From positions 39,790-103,789 of the forward strand of contig NZ_JAIWPU010000021.1 in the NCBI RefSeq assembly GCF_021191705.1: a DNA stretch of 64,000 nt, given 5' to 3'. Shown here in pieces: positions 1 to 7,883 of this stretch. The position numbers were made by a program, and so were the translations under genes. Every line of letters begins with the position of its first letter. Within the stretch, counting starts at the first letter, position 1. Under the pieces are notes generated by a model, which saw only the letters and a program-made list of their open reading frames with translations, had not been told where the DNA came from and made no database searches. The stretch is from Proluteimonas flavola (GTDB taxonomy: Bacteria; Pseudomonadota; Gammaproteobacteria; Xanthomonadales; Xanthomonadaceae).

Positions 1-584
1 ACGTTGTCGCGGTCGATCTGCGTCTCGGGCGCATAGCGCGTGCCTCTCGGGGTGCGGCCGTAGAACTGCCATCTGGATTCGCCGGCAGCGGCGCCTGCCA
101 CGGCCGCCTCGCCCATACCCTTGATCTGGCCGTGCGGGAAGAACATGGCGATGCCGCCGGCGACGATGCCCAGGGCAAACGCGCCCGAAAGCGCGCGCGA
201 TGCGCCGCGACCGGCACCGCCGCGCAACGCCGGCAGCAGCAGGGAGGCGAACAGGCCGAGCACCAGCACCGGCGCCAGGCGCGGCACCAGCGGCCAGAAG
301 CGCAGGCCCACTTCCCACACCGCCCACAGCACGGTGCCGACGAAGACCAGCGCGTACAGCCAGGCGCCGGCCGGCTTGCGCAGCAGGTAGAAAATGCCCG
401 ATGCCACCAGCGCCACGCCGGCGATCAGGTAGTACCAGGAACCGCCCAGCACGGCCAGTTGCACGCCGCCGGCGGCCAGCACGAGGCCGATCAGCAACAG
501 CAGGCCGCCGAAGACGCGCAATGCCAGCCGCGCGCCCCTGCGCGGCGACGCCGGTGGCGTCCCGGTTCTGTTTTTCGACATCAT
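1..584 (-). CDS. gcd: Membrane-bound PQQ-dependent glucose dehydrogenase, N-terminal part (runs off the window)
   Basis: Only the first ~195 codons are present; the gene continues beyond base 1. Family role: oxidises glucose to gluconolactone in the periplasm, passing electrons to ubiquinone. The visible protein starts MMSKNRTG, has about five hydrophobic membrane segments within residues 20-155 (the membrane anchor typical of mGDH), then enters the periplasmic domain with WQFYGRTPRGTRYAPETQI, the usual opening of the PQQ propeller. The start at 584 (or the second ATG at 581) is preceded by GAGGG. The PQQ and metal ligands lie outside the window, so activity cannot be judged. Confidence 0.9.
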   Translation of the reverse strand, partial: MMSKNRTGTPPASPRRGARLALRVFGGLLLLIGLVLAAGGVQLAVLGGSWYYLIAGVALVASGIFYLLRKPAGAWLYALVFVGTVLWAVWEVGLRFWPLVPRLAPVLVLGLFASLLLPALRGGAGRGASRALSGAFALGIVAGGIAMFFPHGQIKGMGEAAVAGAAAGESRWQFYGRTPRGTRYAPETQIDRDN

Positions 585-639
585 TGGACCCTCGCTCTGG
601 TGCGCCAACAGGCGCGTTCTTCCCTGCCGCGGTGCAGGA

Positions 640-843
640 TCAACCCGGGTCTGCGGGCGTTTCCTGCCCGAACAGCTTTCCGGCACCGGCCCAGTCCGAC
701 GGGGCCACATCCTCGAAGATCACGTAGATGTAGTTCGGGTCCGTCCCGGTGTTCTTGACGATGCTCTCGGTGATCTCGGCGGCCACGGCCTGCTTCGCCT
801 TGGCGTCCTTGCCCTCGAACCAGCTCACGCGTACTACAGGCAT
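640..843 (-). CDS. 4-oxalocrotonate tautomerase family protein
   Basis: A 67-residue protein starting MPVVRVSWFEGKD. After Met removal Pro becomes residue 1, the catalytic base of this keto-enol tautomerase superfamily. Two in-frame ATGs lie close together (849 and 843). The purine-rich GAGAGGA sits about 7 nt before ATG 843 but only 2-3 nt before ATG 849, so both ribosome-site spacing and the need for a free N-terminal proline favour 843. Divergent from a LysR-type regulator, which may control it. Substrate unknown. Confidence 0.85.
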   Translation of the reverse strand: MPVVRVSWFEGKDAKAKQAVAAEITESIVKNTGTDPNYIYVIFEDVAPSDWAGAGKLFGQETPADPG

Positions 844-981
844 GCTCATTTCCTCTCTTTGGTGATGAAGCGCCGGGCCCTGATGAGCCGGCATGCGAAA
901 CGGGACCGCCTTTCGGGCGATCGGATACCGCCTCCTGAGCCTCGTCGGCGGTTCCCCATCATATTTGTCGCCACTGGATCG

Positions 982-1019
982 ATAAACGTCGATTCGATCT
1001 ACAATATGTGGACATTTAT
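982..1019. promoter_or_regulatory. Inverted repeat in the tautomerase/LysR divergent promoter region
   Basis: ATAAACGTC (982-990) and GACATTTAT (1011-1019) are inverted with one mismatch across 20 nt. They flank TACAAT (1000-1005), a plausible -10 box for the rightward gene. This is the usual position for LysR-type autoregulation and control of the divergent gene. No good -35 box is visible, so the promoter itself is tentative. Confidence 0.45.
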
Positions 1020-1038
1020 TCGACTATTGGATTCGCTC

Positions 1039-1959
1039 ATGGCTGGGCAAGGCACGGTCCCGGACTCCCTCTCGGGCATCGGCGCCTTCGTCGCCGTGGT
1101 CCGGGCCGGTAGCTTCACCCTGGCGGCCGAACGCCTGGGGGTGACCAAGTCGGCCGTCGGCAAGAGCCTCAACCGCCTCGAGCAGCGCCTCGGGGTGAAG
1201 CTCATCCGGCGCACGACGCGGCGCCTTCAATTGACGTTCGACGGCGAGGCGTACTTCCAGGCCTGTTCGTCGGCCCTGGACGGGATCGCGGCGGCGGAGG
1301 CGCAGATCACGCCGTACGACAAGGTGCTGCGCGGCCGGGTGCACATCGACATGCCGATGGCGTTCGGCAAGCGCGTGCTGCTGCCCCTGCTGCTGGACAT
1401 GGCGGCGCCGCACCCGGAACTCGCGCTGACGATGCGCTTCAACGATGCCACCGCCGATCTCATGCGCGACGAGGCGGATCTGGCGATCCGCTTCGGCCAG
1501 CTTCCGGACAGCGCGCACCTGGTCGCCCGCAAGCTGACCAGCCAGGAACGCCTGATCTGCGGCTCTCCCGGCTATCTGCAGGCGCACGGCGTGCCCGTGA
1601 ATCTTTCCGACCTCAACGGCCACCGGTGCATCGTCGGCACCAGTCACGGACCGCCGCAGCAGTGGTCCGTGCGGGAAGAGGGGCGCGTCGTCCGCATCAC
1701 GCCGCCGGCCACGCACCAGTTGAGCGATGGCGAGTCGATCGTGGAAACGGCCCTGGCGGGGTTCGGCCTGTGCCAGATGCCGGTGTCGCTGCTCAGGTCC
1801 CACATCGCGCAAGGACGACTGGTGCCCGTGCTCCAGGCCCATTCCGGTGTCCAGGTCGACATCCACCTGCTCTGGGTGCGCCAGGCCATTCCAGCGCCCA
1901 GGGTGCGCTATGTGATCGACCAGCTCATAGCGCATGCGGAACGCGGCGCCCTGGATTGA
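1039..1959 (+). CDS. LysR family transcriptional regulator
   Basis: A 306-residue LysR regulator. The N-terminal winged helix-turn-helix (about residues 10-68) reads LSGIGAFVAVVRAGSFTLAA then KSAVGKSLNRLEQRLG. A periplasmic-binding-protein-like effector domain follows and contains the common RFGQLPDSAHLVARKL stretch. ATG 1039 was chosen because the longer reading frame upstream (from 859) adds about 60 residues with no family resemblance and runs through the intergenic operator. It probably regulates itself and the divergent tautomerase gene. Inducer unknown. Confidence 0.9.
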   Translation: MAGQGTVPDSLSGIGAFVAVVRAGSFTLAAERLGVTKSAVGKSLNRLEQRLGVKLIRRTTRRLQLTFDGEAYFQACSSALDGIAAAEAQITPYDKVLRGRVHIDMPMAFGKRVLLPLLLDMAAPHPELALTMRFNDATADLMRDEADLAIRFGQLPDSAHLVARKLTSQERLICGSPGYLQAHGVPVNLSDLNGHRCIVGTSHGPPQQWSVREEGRVVRITPPATHQLSDGESIVETALAGFGLCQMPVSLLRSHIAQGRLVPVLQAHSGVQVDIHLLWVRQAIPAPRVRYVIDQLIAHAERGALD

Positions 1960-2074
1960 GGGCCAGGTTTCGCCCGCCCGCCTGCGCTTCCGGCACTGGC
2001 AGCATCGCCATCGGCAGGAATCCGTTTCGGGACAGGGGAGCGCGTGTGCCCGCGCGCGATGGACCATCGGCGGC

Positions 2075-2103
2075 AAAGCCTTCGCGCGCGAGCGCGCTCC
2101 CGG
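2075..2103. repeat. Single arm of a GCGCGAGCGCGCTCCC-type REP repeat
   Basis: The string AAAGCCTTCGCGCGCGAGCG plus GCTCCC matches one arm of the complete REP pairs at 11351-11420 and 26259-26325. The opposite arm is absent here. It lies between the LysR gene and the 3' end of the receptor gene, an otherwise empty 177-bp gap. Confidence 0.6.
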
Positions 2104-2136
2104 AGAAACGCCTCCGTAATGCGGGCGTTCCGCAGA

Positions 2137-4008
2137 TCAGCGGGCGGAGGGGGACCAGCGCAGCGCCAGACCGTATTCGCGGCCGGGCTGGTAGTACCAG
2201 TTCACGGTCTCGTAGGTCCTGTCGAGCACGTTGGTCGCGCGGGCTTCCAGCGTCCAGTCGTGGTTGAATGCCCAGGCCGCGCGCAGGTCCAGCGTGCCGT
2301 GGCCGGCGACGCGCACCGTGTTGGCGGGATTGTCGAAGCGGCTGCTGCTGGCGCGCAGCGTGGTGCCGATGCGGACGTCGCCGAAGCTGCGGTCGATGTC
2401 GAGACGGCCGCTGTTGCGCGCGCGGCGGGCGAGCAGGTTGCCGTGATGGGGGCTGTCGCTGCGGTCGCGCGGATCGACGTGGCTCAGTTCGGTCGACAGG
2501 TCGAAGCCGGCGAGCGTGGTCGCGAACGTCAGTTCTGCGCCGCGGATGCGGGCTTCCTGGATGTTCTGCGGCACGAAGTTGCTGTCGAGGAAGATCAGAT
2601 CGTCGACATGGCTTTCGAAGGCGTTGATCGACCAGTTCCAGGTGTCGCCGTACTGGGCGAGGCCGAGGTTGGCCGTCTTCGCGCGCTCGGGCTCGAGGTC
2701 CGGATTGCCGCTGCCGAACGGGAAGTAGAGGTCGTTGAACGTCGGCGCCTTGAAGCTCGTCGCGGCGCTGGCGTTGAGGCGCAGGCCATGGGCGAGATCC
2801 AGGCCCCAGCCAAGGCTGCCCGTGGTGTGGCCGCCGAACTGTTCGTTGTCGTCGTGACGCACGCCGGCCTGCACGCGGTGCGCGCCGAAACGCGCCACGT
2901 ACTCGGAGAACACCGCGAAGTTGTCGCGCGCGGTCAGGGCGTAGTCGGTCGTGCTTTCGACGTTGTCGGACATCCAGTCGAAGCCCAGCGAGAAGCGCTG
3001 CGTCGGCGCGAGGCCGAAATCGGCCTGCAGCGACGCGGTGTCACGGCGGGTGTCGAAACGGCTGACGTCGGTGCGTTCCAGCGTGTCCTGGTCGCGGTAG
3101 TAGTTCTTCGCCTTGTCGTAATTGCGGCCGGCCTGCGCGGTCAGCGTGACCACGTCGGACGGCGTATAGGTCAGCTTGCCGCCGGCGACCTGCTGCACGG
3201 TGTCGGCTTCGTTGCCGCCGAAGCTGCTGCCGTCGAATTGGGTGAACGCATCGGCGTGCAAGGCATTGCCTTCCAGCGTCACGCCATCTGCGAGTTCGAC
3301 ACCGCCACGCAGGTTGAGCGAGCGGTTGCGGTAGCCGTCGCGGTCGGGCTCGTCGGTGAAGCAGCCCTGGAACAGCGTGCCCGATCCGCGGCAGGCATCG
3401 ATGCCGTCGGTGCGCTGGAATGCGGCGTCGACACCGAACCAGCCGCGGCCGGCGCGACCACCGATACCGGCGCTGGCTTCGCGCAGGTTGTGGCTGCCCA
3501 CGCCGATGCGCGCGTGGGGACTGATCGCACCGGCGTTGCGACGAGTGAAGATCTGGATGACGCCGCCGACGGCCTCCGAACCGTACAAGCTGGAGCGCGG
3601 GCCGCGGACGATCTCGACGCGCTCGATCTGGTCGACCGGAATGTCCTGGAATGCGGCGAGGCCGGCGGTCGCCGAACCGATGCGCACGCCGTCGACCAGC
3701 ACCAGCACGTGGTCGGATTCGCTGCCGCGCATGAAGATCGAGGTCAGCTTGCCGGGGCCGCCGGAATTGCCGATCTGGATGCCGGCGCGGCCGCGCAGCA
3801 GTTCGGGCAGGTCGCGCGCCTGGGTGCGTTCGATTTCGGCGCGGTCGATGACCTGGGCCGGCACGATGGTATCGCCGAGCGTGCTTGCGCCGCGGTTGGC
3901 GGTGACGAGCACGGTGTCGAGATCGCGCGCGTCGGCGGCGGTCGCCGCGGTGGCGAGTGGCGAAGCGAGTGCGGCGACGATCGCCACGGTCAGAATGCGG
4001 AACGGCAT
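2137..4008 (-). CDS. btuB: TonB-dependent vitamin B12 receptor, BtuB type
   Basis: A 623-residue outer-membrane receptor. It has a signal peptide (about residues 1-25, ending in an Ala-rich stretch), a TonB box DTVLVTA near the mature N terminus, a plug domain (about 45-150, with LRGRAGIQIG, MRGSESDHVLVLVDG and IERVEIVRGPRSSLYGSEA) and a beta-barrel ending in YGLALRW plus five residues. The role as cobalamin importer is strongly supported by the cobalamin riboswitch just upstream. ATG 4008 follows AAGGAGACTGCA. No BtuCDF genes are nearby. Confidence 0.93.
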   Translation of the reverse strand: MPFRILTVAIVAALASPLATAATAADARDLDTVLVTANRGASTLGDTIVPAQVIDRAEIERTQARDLPELLRGRAGIQIGNSGGPGKLTSIFMRGSESDHVLVLVDGVRIGSATAGLAAFQDIPVDQIERVEIVRGPRSSLYGSEAVGGVIQIFTRRNAGAISPHARIGVGSHNLREASAGIGGRAGRGWFGVDAAFQRTDGIDACRGSGTLFQGCFTDEPDRDGYRNRSLNLRGGVELADGVTLEGNALHADAFTQFDGSSFGGNEADTVQQVAGGKLTYTPSDVVTLTAQAGRNYDKAKNYYRDQDTLERTDVSRFDTRRDTASLQADFGLAPTQRFSLGFDWMSDNVESTTDYALTARDNFAVFSEYVARFGAHRVQAGVRHDDNEQFGGHTTGSLGWGLDLAHGLRLNASAATSFKAPTFNDLYFPFGSGNPDLEPERAKTANLGLAQYGDTWNWSINAFESHVDDLIFLDSNFVPQNIQEARIRGAELTFATTLAGFDLSTELSHVDPRDRSDSPHHGNLLARRARNSGRLDIDRSFGDVRIGTTLRASSSRFDNPANTVRVAGHGTLDLRAAWAFNHDWTLEARATNVLDRTYETVNWYYQPGREYGLALRWSPSAR

Positions 4009-4139
4009 TGCAGTCTCCTTGTCGCGTGCGCCCACGCACGCGGGGTGTCGGGAGATCGCGAGGACGGACACGGCTGCCGACCGGACGCGCGCAGGGTCGT
4101 CCGGAACGCCGCCGCAATGCCCGCCGCATCGCAATCGCA

Positions 4140-4335
4140 GAAGACTTCGTGGCCGGTCTCCGGACTCGCGCGTGGGAGTTCTCCCGGGCGTCGCGCCTTC
4201 CCGTGCATGAGCACAGTGGCGGATGCGATGCCTTGGACACGCTTACCGTTGCGGGGGCAGTGCCGGACTGGCGCACAGGCGCGTCACCGGCTTCCCGTTT
4301 CAACCCGGGCGGCGATGCGCCGGCGGGTCACCATG
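4140..4335 (-). promoter_or_regulatory. Cobalamin riboswitch upstream of btuB
   Basis: Read on the minus strand, this leader contains the hallmark elements in order: GGGAAGCCGGTG (about 4305), TGCCCCCGCAACGGTAA (about 4265-4249), GCCACTG, GGGAAGG, and GAGTCCGGAGACCGGCC (about 4172-4156). This is the adenosylcobalamin-sensing RNA that lowers btuB expression when B12 is plentiful. A TACAAT at 4353-4348 on the minus strand is a plausible -10 box just before it, although no good -35 is seen. Boundaries are approximate. Confidence 0.93.
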
Positions 4336-4399
4336 AAGCTGGCGCGGATTGTACGTGAGTGCGGGGCTGCGGACGCGGGCAGGCGCGCCGGCGTTGCGA

Positions 4400-4774
4400 T
4401 CAGTCGTCGCGGCGCTCGAACAGGCTGTCCAGCGGCGACTCGGACTCGGCCGGCTCGCTCAACGTCGTCGTCACCGGGCCGGCGGCCTGGCGCGCGCGCG
4501 GATCGGGCAACAGTGCGGTCGCGGCCTCGGCGGCCTCGACCAGTTGCAGGCGGCGCGCCTCGGGCACGTCCTGCCAGTGGCAGTCGAGCAACGCGCCTTC
4601 CAGCGAATACAGCAGGTTGAGGCTGGGCTTGAAGCCGGCGCGGCGCACCTTGACAAACGCGTCCACTGCACCGGCGGCTTCCAGATCCGCGCGCGTGCGC
4701 AGACCGACCTGACGCAGCCACGCCGCGGACTTGGGGCCGATGTTGCGCAGCTTCAGCGGCGTCGGCGCGGTCAT
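4400..4774 (-). CDS. TfoX C-terminal domain protein
   Basis: A 124-residue protein made of the TfoX/Sxy C-terminal domain alone: LRNIGPKSAAWLRQVGLRTR, then FKPSLNLLYSLEGALLDCHW. This helix-hairpin-like domain is found in the competence regulator TfoX, but the N-terminal half of TfoX is missing, so a direct competence role cannot be claimed. Its ATG overlaps the stop of the upstream fRMsr gene as ATGA (4774-4771), so the two are translationally coupled. Confidence 0.85.
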   Translation of the reverse strand: MTAPTPLKLRNIGPKSAAWLRQVGLRTRADLEAAGAVDAFVKVRRAGFKPSLNLLYSLEGALLDCHWQDVPEARRLQLVEAAEAATALLPDPRARQAAGPVTTTLSEPAESESPLDSLFERRDD

Positions 4775-5253
4775 TGCATCGACTCGAGATAGAGGGCGGC
4801 GAGGGACTCGATGCCTGCCTGGTCTTCAACGTCGAAACGCGCCGGAAGCGGACTGTCGATATCGAACACGCCGACCAGACGCTCGCCGATATGCAGCGGC
4901 ACCACCAGTTCCGAACGCGACGCGCTGTCGCAGGCGATGTGGCCGGGGAAGGCATGCACGTCGTCGATGCGCTGGGTCGTGCGCGTGCGCGCCGCGGCGC
5001 CGCAGACCCCCTTGTCGAGCGGAATGCGCACGCAGGCCGGCAGGCCCTGGAACGGGCCGACCACGAGTTCGGTGCCGTCGAAGAGATAGAAGCCGACCCA
5101 GTTGAGGTCCGGCAGCGCGTGATAGACCAGCGCCGAGAGGTTCGCCGCATTGGCGATCGCATCGCGTTCGCCGTGCAGCAGCGCCCGTGCCTGTGCCGCC
5201 AGCGCGGCATACTGTTCGGCCTTCGAGCCGGACAGGGGAGATGAAGTGAACAT
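4771..5253 (-). CDS. msrC: Free methionine-(R)-sulfoxide reductase (GAF-domain fRMsr)
   Basis: A 160-residue single GAF domain. It reduces free Met-R-sulfoxide using thioredoxin and is cytosolic. All three family cysteines are present: LPACVRI, then ten residues on KGVCG, and HIACDSASRSE. NWVGFYLFDG and LVGVFDIDSP are family signatures. The start at 5253 gives the normal length; a much longer frame upstream runs antisense through bioD and is not credible. Operon with the TfoX_C gene through a 4-nt overlap; divergent from bioD. Confidence 0.92.
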   Translation of the reverse strand: MFTSSPLSGSKAEQYAALAAQARALLHGERDAIANAANLSALVYHALPDLNWVGFYLFDGTELVVGPFQGLPACVRIPLDKGVCGAAARTRTTQRIDDVHAFPGHIACDSASRSELVVPLHIGERLVGVFDIDSPLPARFDVEDQAGIESLAALYLESMQ

Positions 5254-5385
5254 GCCGCCGAGTGTAGCAGCGGCTCCGCAGGGGCCCGACCGGCTGGACC
5301 ACCTGCCGCGCGGTGGCGGCTTCCGTCTGCGTGGCACGCAGGCCGCGCGTCTGCAGACGCGTCCACGCGCGACTTCGGACGCCGC

Positions 5386-6072
5386 ATGAGCGCGCGCAGT
5401 GTTCTGGTCACCGGCACCGACACCGGCATCGGCAAGACCCATTCGAGCGTGGCGCTCTTGCATGCGCTGCGACGCGCCGGTCTGCGCGCGGTCGGCATGA
5501 AGCCGGTCGCCAGCGGCTGCGACTGGATCGACGGGCGCTGGCGCAACGCGGATGCGCTGGCGTTGCAGGCGGCCAGCGATCCGCGGCCGGACTATGCCGA
5601 CGTCAATCCGGTCGCGTTGCCCGAACCGACGGCGCCGACATTGGCCGCGATCGCGGCGGGTGTGACCGTCGATACCGCGGATCTGTATGCCGCGCATGCG
5701 CGGCTCGCATCGAATGCCGATGTCGTGCTGGTCGAAGGCGCCGGCGGCTGGGATGCGCCGCTCGCCGAAGGGCTTGAACACCAGGATCTGGCGCGGCAGC
5801 TCGGCGGCGCCGTGGTGCTCGTCGTCGGGCTCAAGCTCGGCTGCCTGAGCCACGCGCGCCTGACCGCGCGCGCGATCGTGGCCGATCGCTGCCGGCTGGT
5901 CGGGTGGATCGGCAATCGCATCGATCCGGACTTCGCGCGTGCGGACAATTACATCGGACTGCTGACGGATGCGTTGCCGGCGCCGTGCCTGGGTGTGTTG
6001 CCGTTCGTCGCGGAAGCGCGCGACGCGCCCGCGCAGCTGTCGCTCGATCCGGATTGGATCGAGACGATCTGA
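5386..6072 (+). CDS. bioD: ATP-dependent dethiobiotin synthetase
   Basis: A 228-residue BioD. It closes the ureido ring of dethiobiotin from DAPA, CO2 and ATP in biotin synthesis. The P-loop is GTDTGIGKT near the N terminus, followed by the conserved KPVASG and VEGAGGW motifs and GWIGNRIDP. Normal length. The stop codon TGA (6070-6072) is immediately followed by the inverted-repeat element starting at 6073. No other bio genes are in the window. Confidence 0.93.
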   Translation: MSARSVLVTGTDTGIGKTHSSVALLHALRRAGLRAVGMKPVASGCDWIDGRWRNADALALQAASDPRPDYADVNPVALPEPTAPTLAAIAAGVTVDTADLYAAHARLASNADVVLVEGAGGWDAPLAEGLEHQDLARQLGGAVVLVVGLKLGCLSHARLTARAIVADRCRLVGWIGNRIDPDFARADNYIGLLTDALPAPCLGVLPFVAEARDAPAQLSLDPDWIETI

Positions 6073-6259
6073 GAACCACCTGTTCGCGATCCCGACGCAC
6101 GTCGCGTGGCCGCGTTGCGGCCACCCTGCGGGCCGGGCTTGTGGACACGCAGACCCGCGTCATCGCCCGGTCGCGTACGGACGTGCGCTCCCTCGCGCTT
6201 CCTTGGCCTGCGCGCCCACGCGCTCCGGCGCGACATACGCCGAGATCGTGAACAGGTTC
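6073..6259. repeat. 187-bp MITE-like inverted-repeat element, copy A
   Basis: The termini are inverted copies of the same sequence: the left end reads GAACC(acc)TGTTCGCGATC, the right end GATCGTGAACAGGTTC. The whole interior, including a long stretch around GTCATCGCCCGGTCGCGTAC, recurs in inverted orientation at 45884-46067. It starts directly after the bioD stop codon. It carries no credible protein and looks like a small non-autonomous mobile or palindromic repeat. It might also act as a transcription terminator. Confidence 0.8.
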
Positions 6260-6600
6260 CGAGATGTTGATCGACATGCCGGGGAGGCCTCGATGCCGGC
6301 GAGTTCCAGGACGCCCGACGGCAGCCCCAGCGCCCGGTTGATCCATGCTGCAGCCCTGTGGCGGCACGTCGGCGGCGATCCCGTCGAGCACGCGCCGCCC
6401 CCGACCTCACGCGGGCGGCGTGCGAAAGCGGGGGGCGAGGCGGCACCTGGAACCTGAATGGACCGGAAGCTGCGCGATACATGGACTTGATCGATCCGTG
6501 GGCAGGGGGCGATTTCACCGGTCTCGCACCGGCTGCAACGCAGCATCGCGCCCGCAATCGTAGCCATGACTTGCTTCATGGTGCGAACCGCAATCTGAAT
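6260..6600. other. Intergenic stretch with no supported gene
   Basis: About 340 bases between the inverted-repeat element and the RND efflux promoter. Open frames exist on both strands but none has a recognisable domain, a good ribosome site or plausible composition. In particular, I looked for the TetR-family repressor usual for such efflux operons on the minus strand and found no helix-turn-helix. Confidence 0.5.
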
Positions 6601-6602
6601 TA

Positions 6603-6620
6603 GCTATACTGGCCGGTATA
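6603..6620. promoter_or_regulatory. Palindromic operator over the RND efflux promoter
   Basis: CTATAC-TGGCCG-GTATAG is an inverted repeat with perfect 6-bp arms, and its TATACT (6605-6610) could serve as the -10 box. It lies about 36 bp before the adaptor start. TetR/AcrR-type repressors of RND pumps bind similar palindromes, so a repressor site is likely, but no regulator gene is adjacent. Confidence 0.55.
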
Positions 6621-6656
6621 GTAAATCCCGTCCCACCTCTCCCAGGTCTCTCCCCC

Positions 6657-7877
6657 ATGCGCCGAATCCTCTCCATTGCCGTGCTCGCCGCGGCACTTTC
6701 CGCCTGCGGTCAACAAGAGGAGCAGGCCGCGCCGCCGCCGCCCGAAGTGGGCGTGCTGACCGTGCAGCCCACCAGCATCGCGCTGGAGCAGGAACTGGTG
6801 GGCCGTCTGGCGCCGTTCCGCAGCGCCGACGTGCGCGCCCGCGTGCCGGGCGTGCTCGAGCGCCGCGTCTATCAGGAAGGCAGCGACGTCAGCGAAGGCG
6901 ACGTCCTGTTCCGCATCGATCCCGCGCAGCTGCAGGCGGCCCTCGGCACCGCACAGGGCGCGCAGGCGCAGGCGCAGGCCAATTACGCGAATTCGAAGAC
7001 CGCGGCAGACCGCGCGCGCCAGTTGGCGCCGACCAGCTTCATCTCCAAGTCGGATCTCGACAATGCGATCGCCGCCGAGCGCAGCGCCGAGGCCGCGTTG
7101 CAGGCCGCCCGGGCGTCGACGCAGGCGGCGCAGATCAATCTCGGCTACGCCACCGTGCGTGCGCCGATTTCCGGCCGCGCCGGCAAGCAGCAGGTCACCG
7201 AGGGCGCGCTGGTCGGGCAGGGCGATTCCACGCTGCTGACCACCGTCGATCAGATCGACCCGCTGTACATCAACTTCTCGATGAGCGCCGGCGAGTTCAA
7301 CCGTATCCGCGCGATGCCGCTCGACCGCGGTGCCGGTGGTGGACAGGTCGAGATCGTGCTGCCCGACGGTTCGGTGCACGATCAGACGGCGACGCTGGAC
7401 TTCTCCGGCGACGTCGTCGATCCGTCTTCGGGCGCGGTGCAGCTGCGCGCGACCCTGCCCAACCCGGATCGCCGTCTGCTGCCCGGCGTCTACGTCACGC
7501 TGCGCGCGAACATGGGCCAGCAGAGCGGCGTGTTCCTGGTGCCGCAGGCGGCCGTGCTGCGCGATGCCAACACCGCCTACGTGCTGGTCGCGGGCGAGGG
7601 CGACAAGGTGGTCCGCAAGCCGGTCCGCACCGACCGCGCGCAGGCGGGACAGTGGGTCATCTCCGAAGGCCTGGTGGCCGGGGATCGCGTGATCGTCAGC
7701 GGCGTGCCGAAGGCGCGTCCCGACGCCGTGGTCGCGCCCAAACCCTGGACACCGGAGCAGGCCACGGCCGCGCCCGCCGCCGCCGAAGGCGAACCCGCAA
7801 CGACCGACGATGCGACGGCGGCGCCGACGCAGGATGCTGCCGCTCAGGCTCCCGCTGCGAACGACACGCAGGACTGA
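6657..7877 (+). CDS. RND efflux periplasmic adaptor (AcrA/MexA family lipoprotein)
   Basis: A 406-residue membrane-fusion protein linking the inner-membrane pump to an outer-membrane channel. The signal ends in lipobox LSAC with Cys17 as the lipidated residue. Family signatures include VRARVPGVLERRVYQEGSDV (lipoyl half), an alpha-hairpin of Ala/Gln-rich repeats (about residues 95-160), VRAPISGRAGKQQVTEGALV, and a membrane-proximal domain. The C-terminal ~45 residues are a low-complexity Ala/Pro/Thr tail. It lies 6 nt before the pump gene; one operon. Confidence 0.93.
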   Translation: MRRILSIAVLAAALSACGQQEEQAAPPPPEVGVLTVQPTSIALEQELVGRLAPFRSADVRARVPGVLERRVYQEGSDVSEGDVLFRIDPAQLQAALGTAQGAQAQAQANYANSKTAADRARQLAPTSFISKSDLDNAIAAERSAEAALQAARASTQAAQINLGYATVRAPISGRAGKQQVTEGALVGQGDSTLLTTVDQIDPLYINFSMSAGEFNRIRAMPLDRGAGGGQVEIVLPDGSVHDQTATLDFSGDVVDPSSGAVQLRATLPNPDRRLLPGVYVTLRANMGQQSGVFLVPQAAVLRDANTAYVLVAGEGDKVVRKPVRTDRAQAGQWVISEGLVAGDRVIVSGVPKARPDAVVAPKPWTPEQATAAPAAAEGEPATTDDATAAPTQDAAAQAPAANDTQD

Positions 7878-7883
7878 TCCGCC

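Noticed and set aside
2044..4620. An 858-codon open frame on the plus strand over btuB
   Set aside because: Antisense shadow of the receptor and riboswitch; no family similarity and improbable composition.
6160..6579. Minus-strand ORF upstream of the RND operon as a possible TetR repressor
   Set aside because: Starts plausibly, but no helix-turn-helix or TetR-like sequence is present and it runs into the repeat element.
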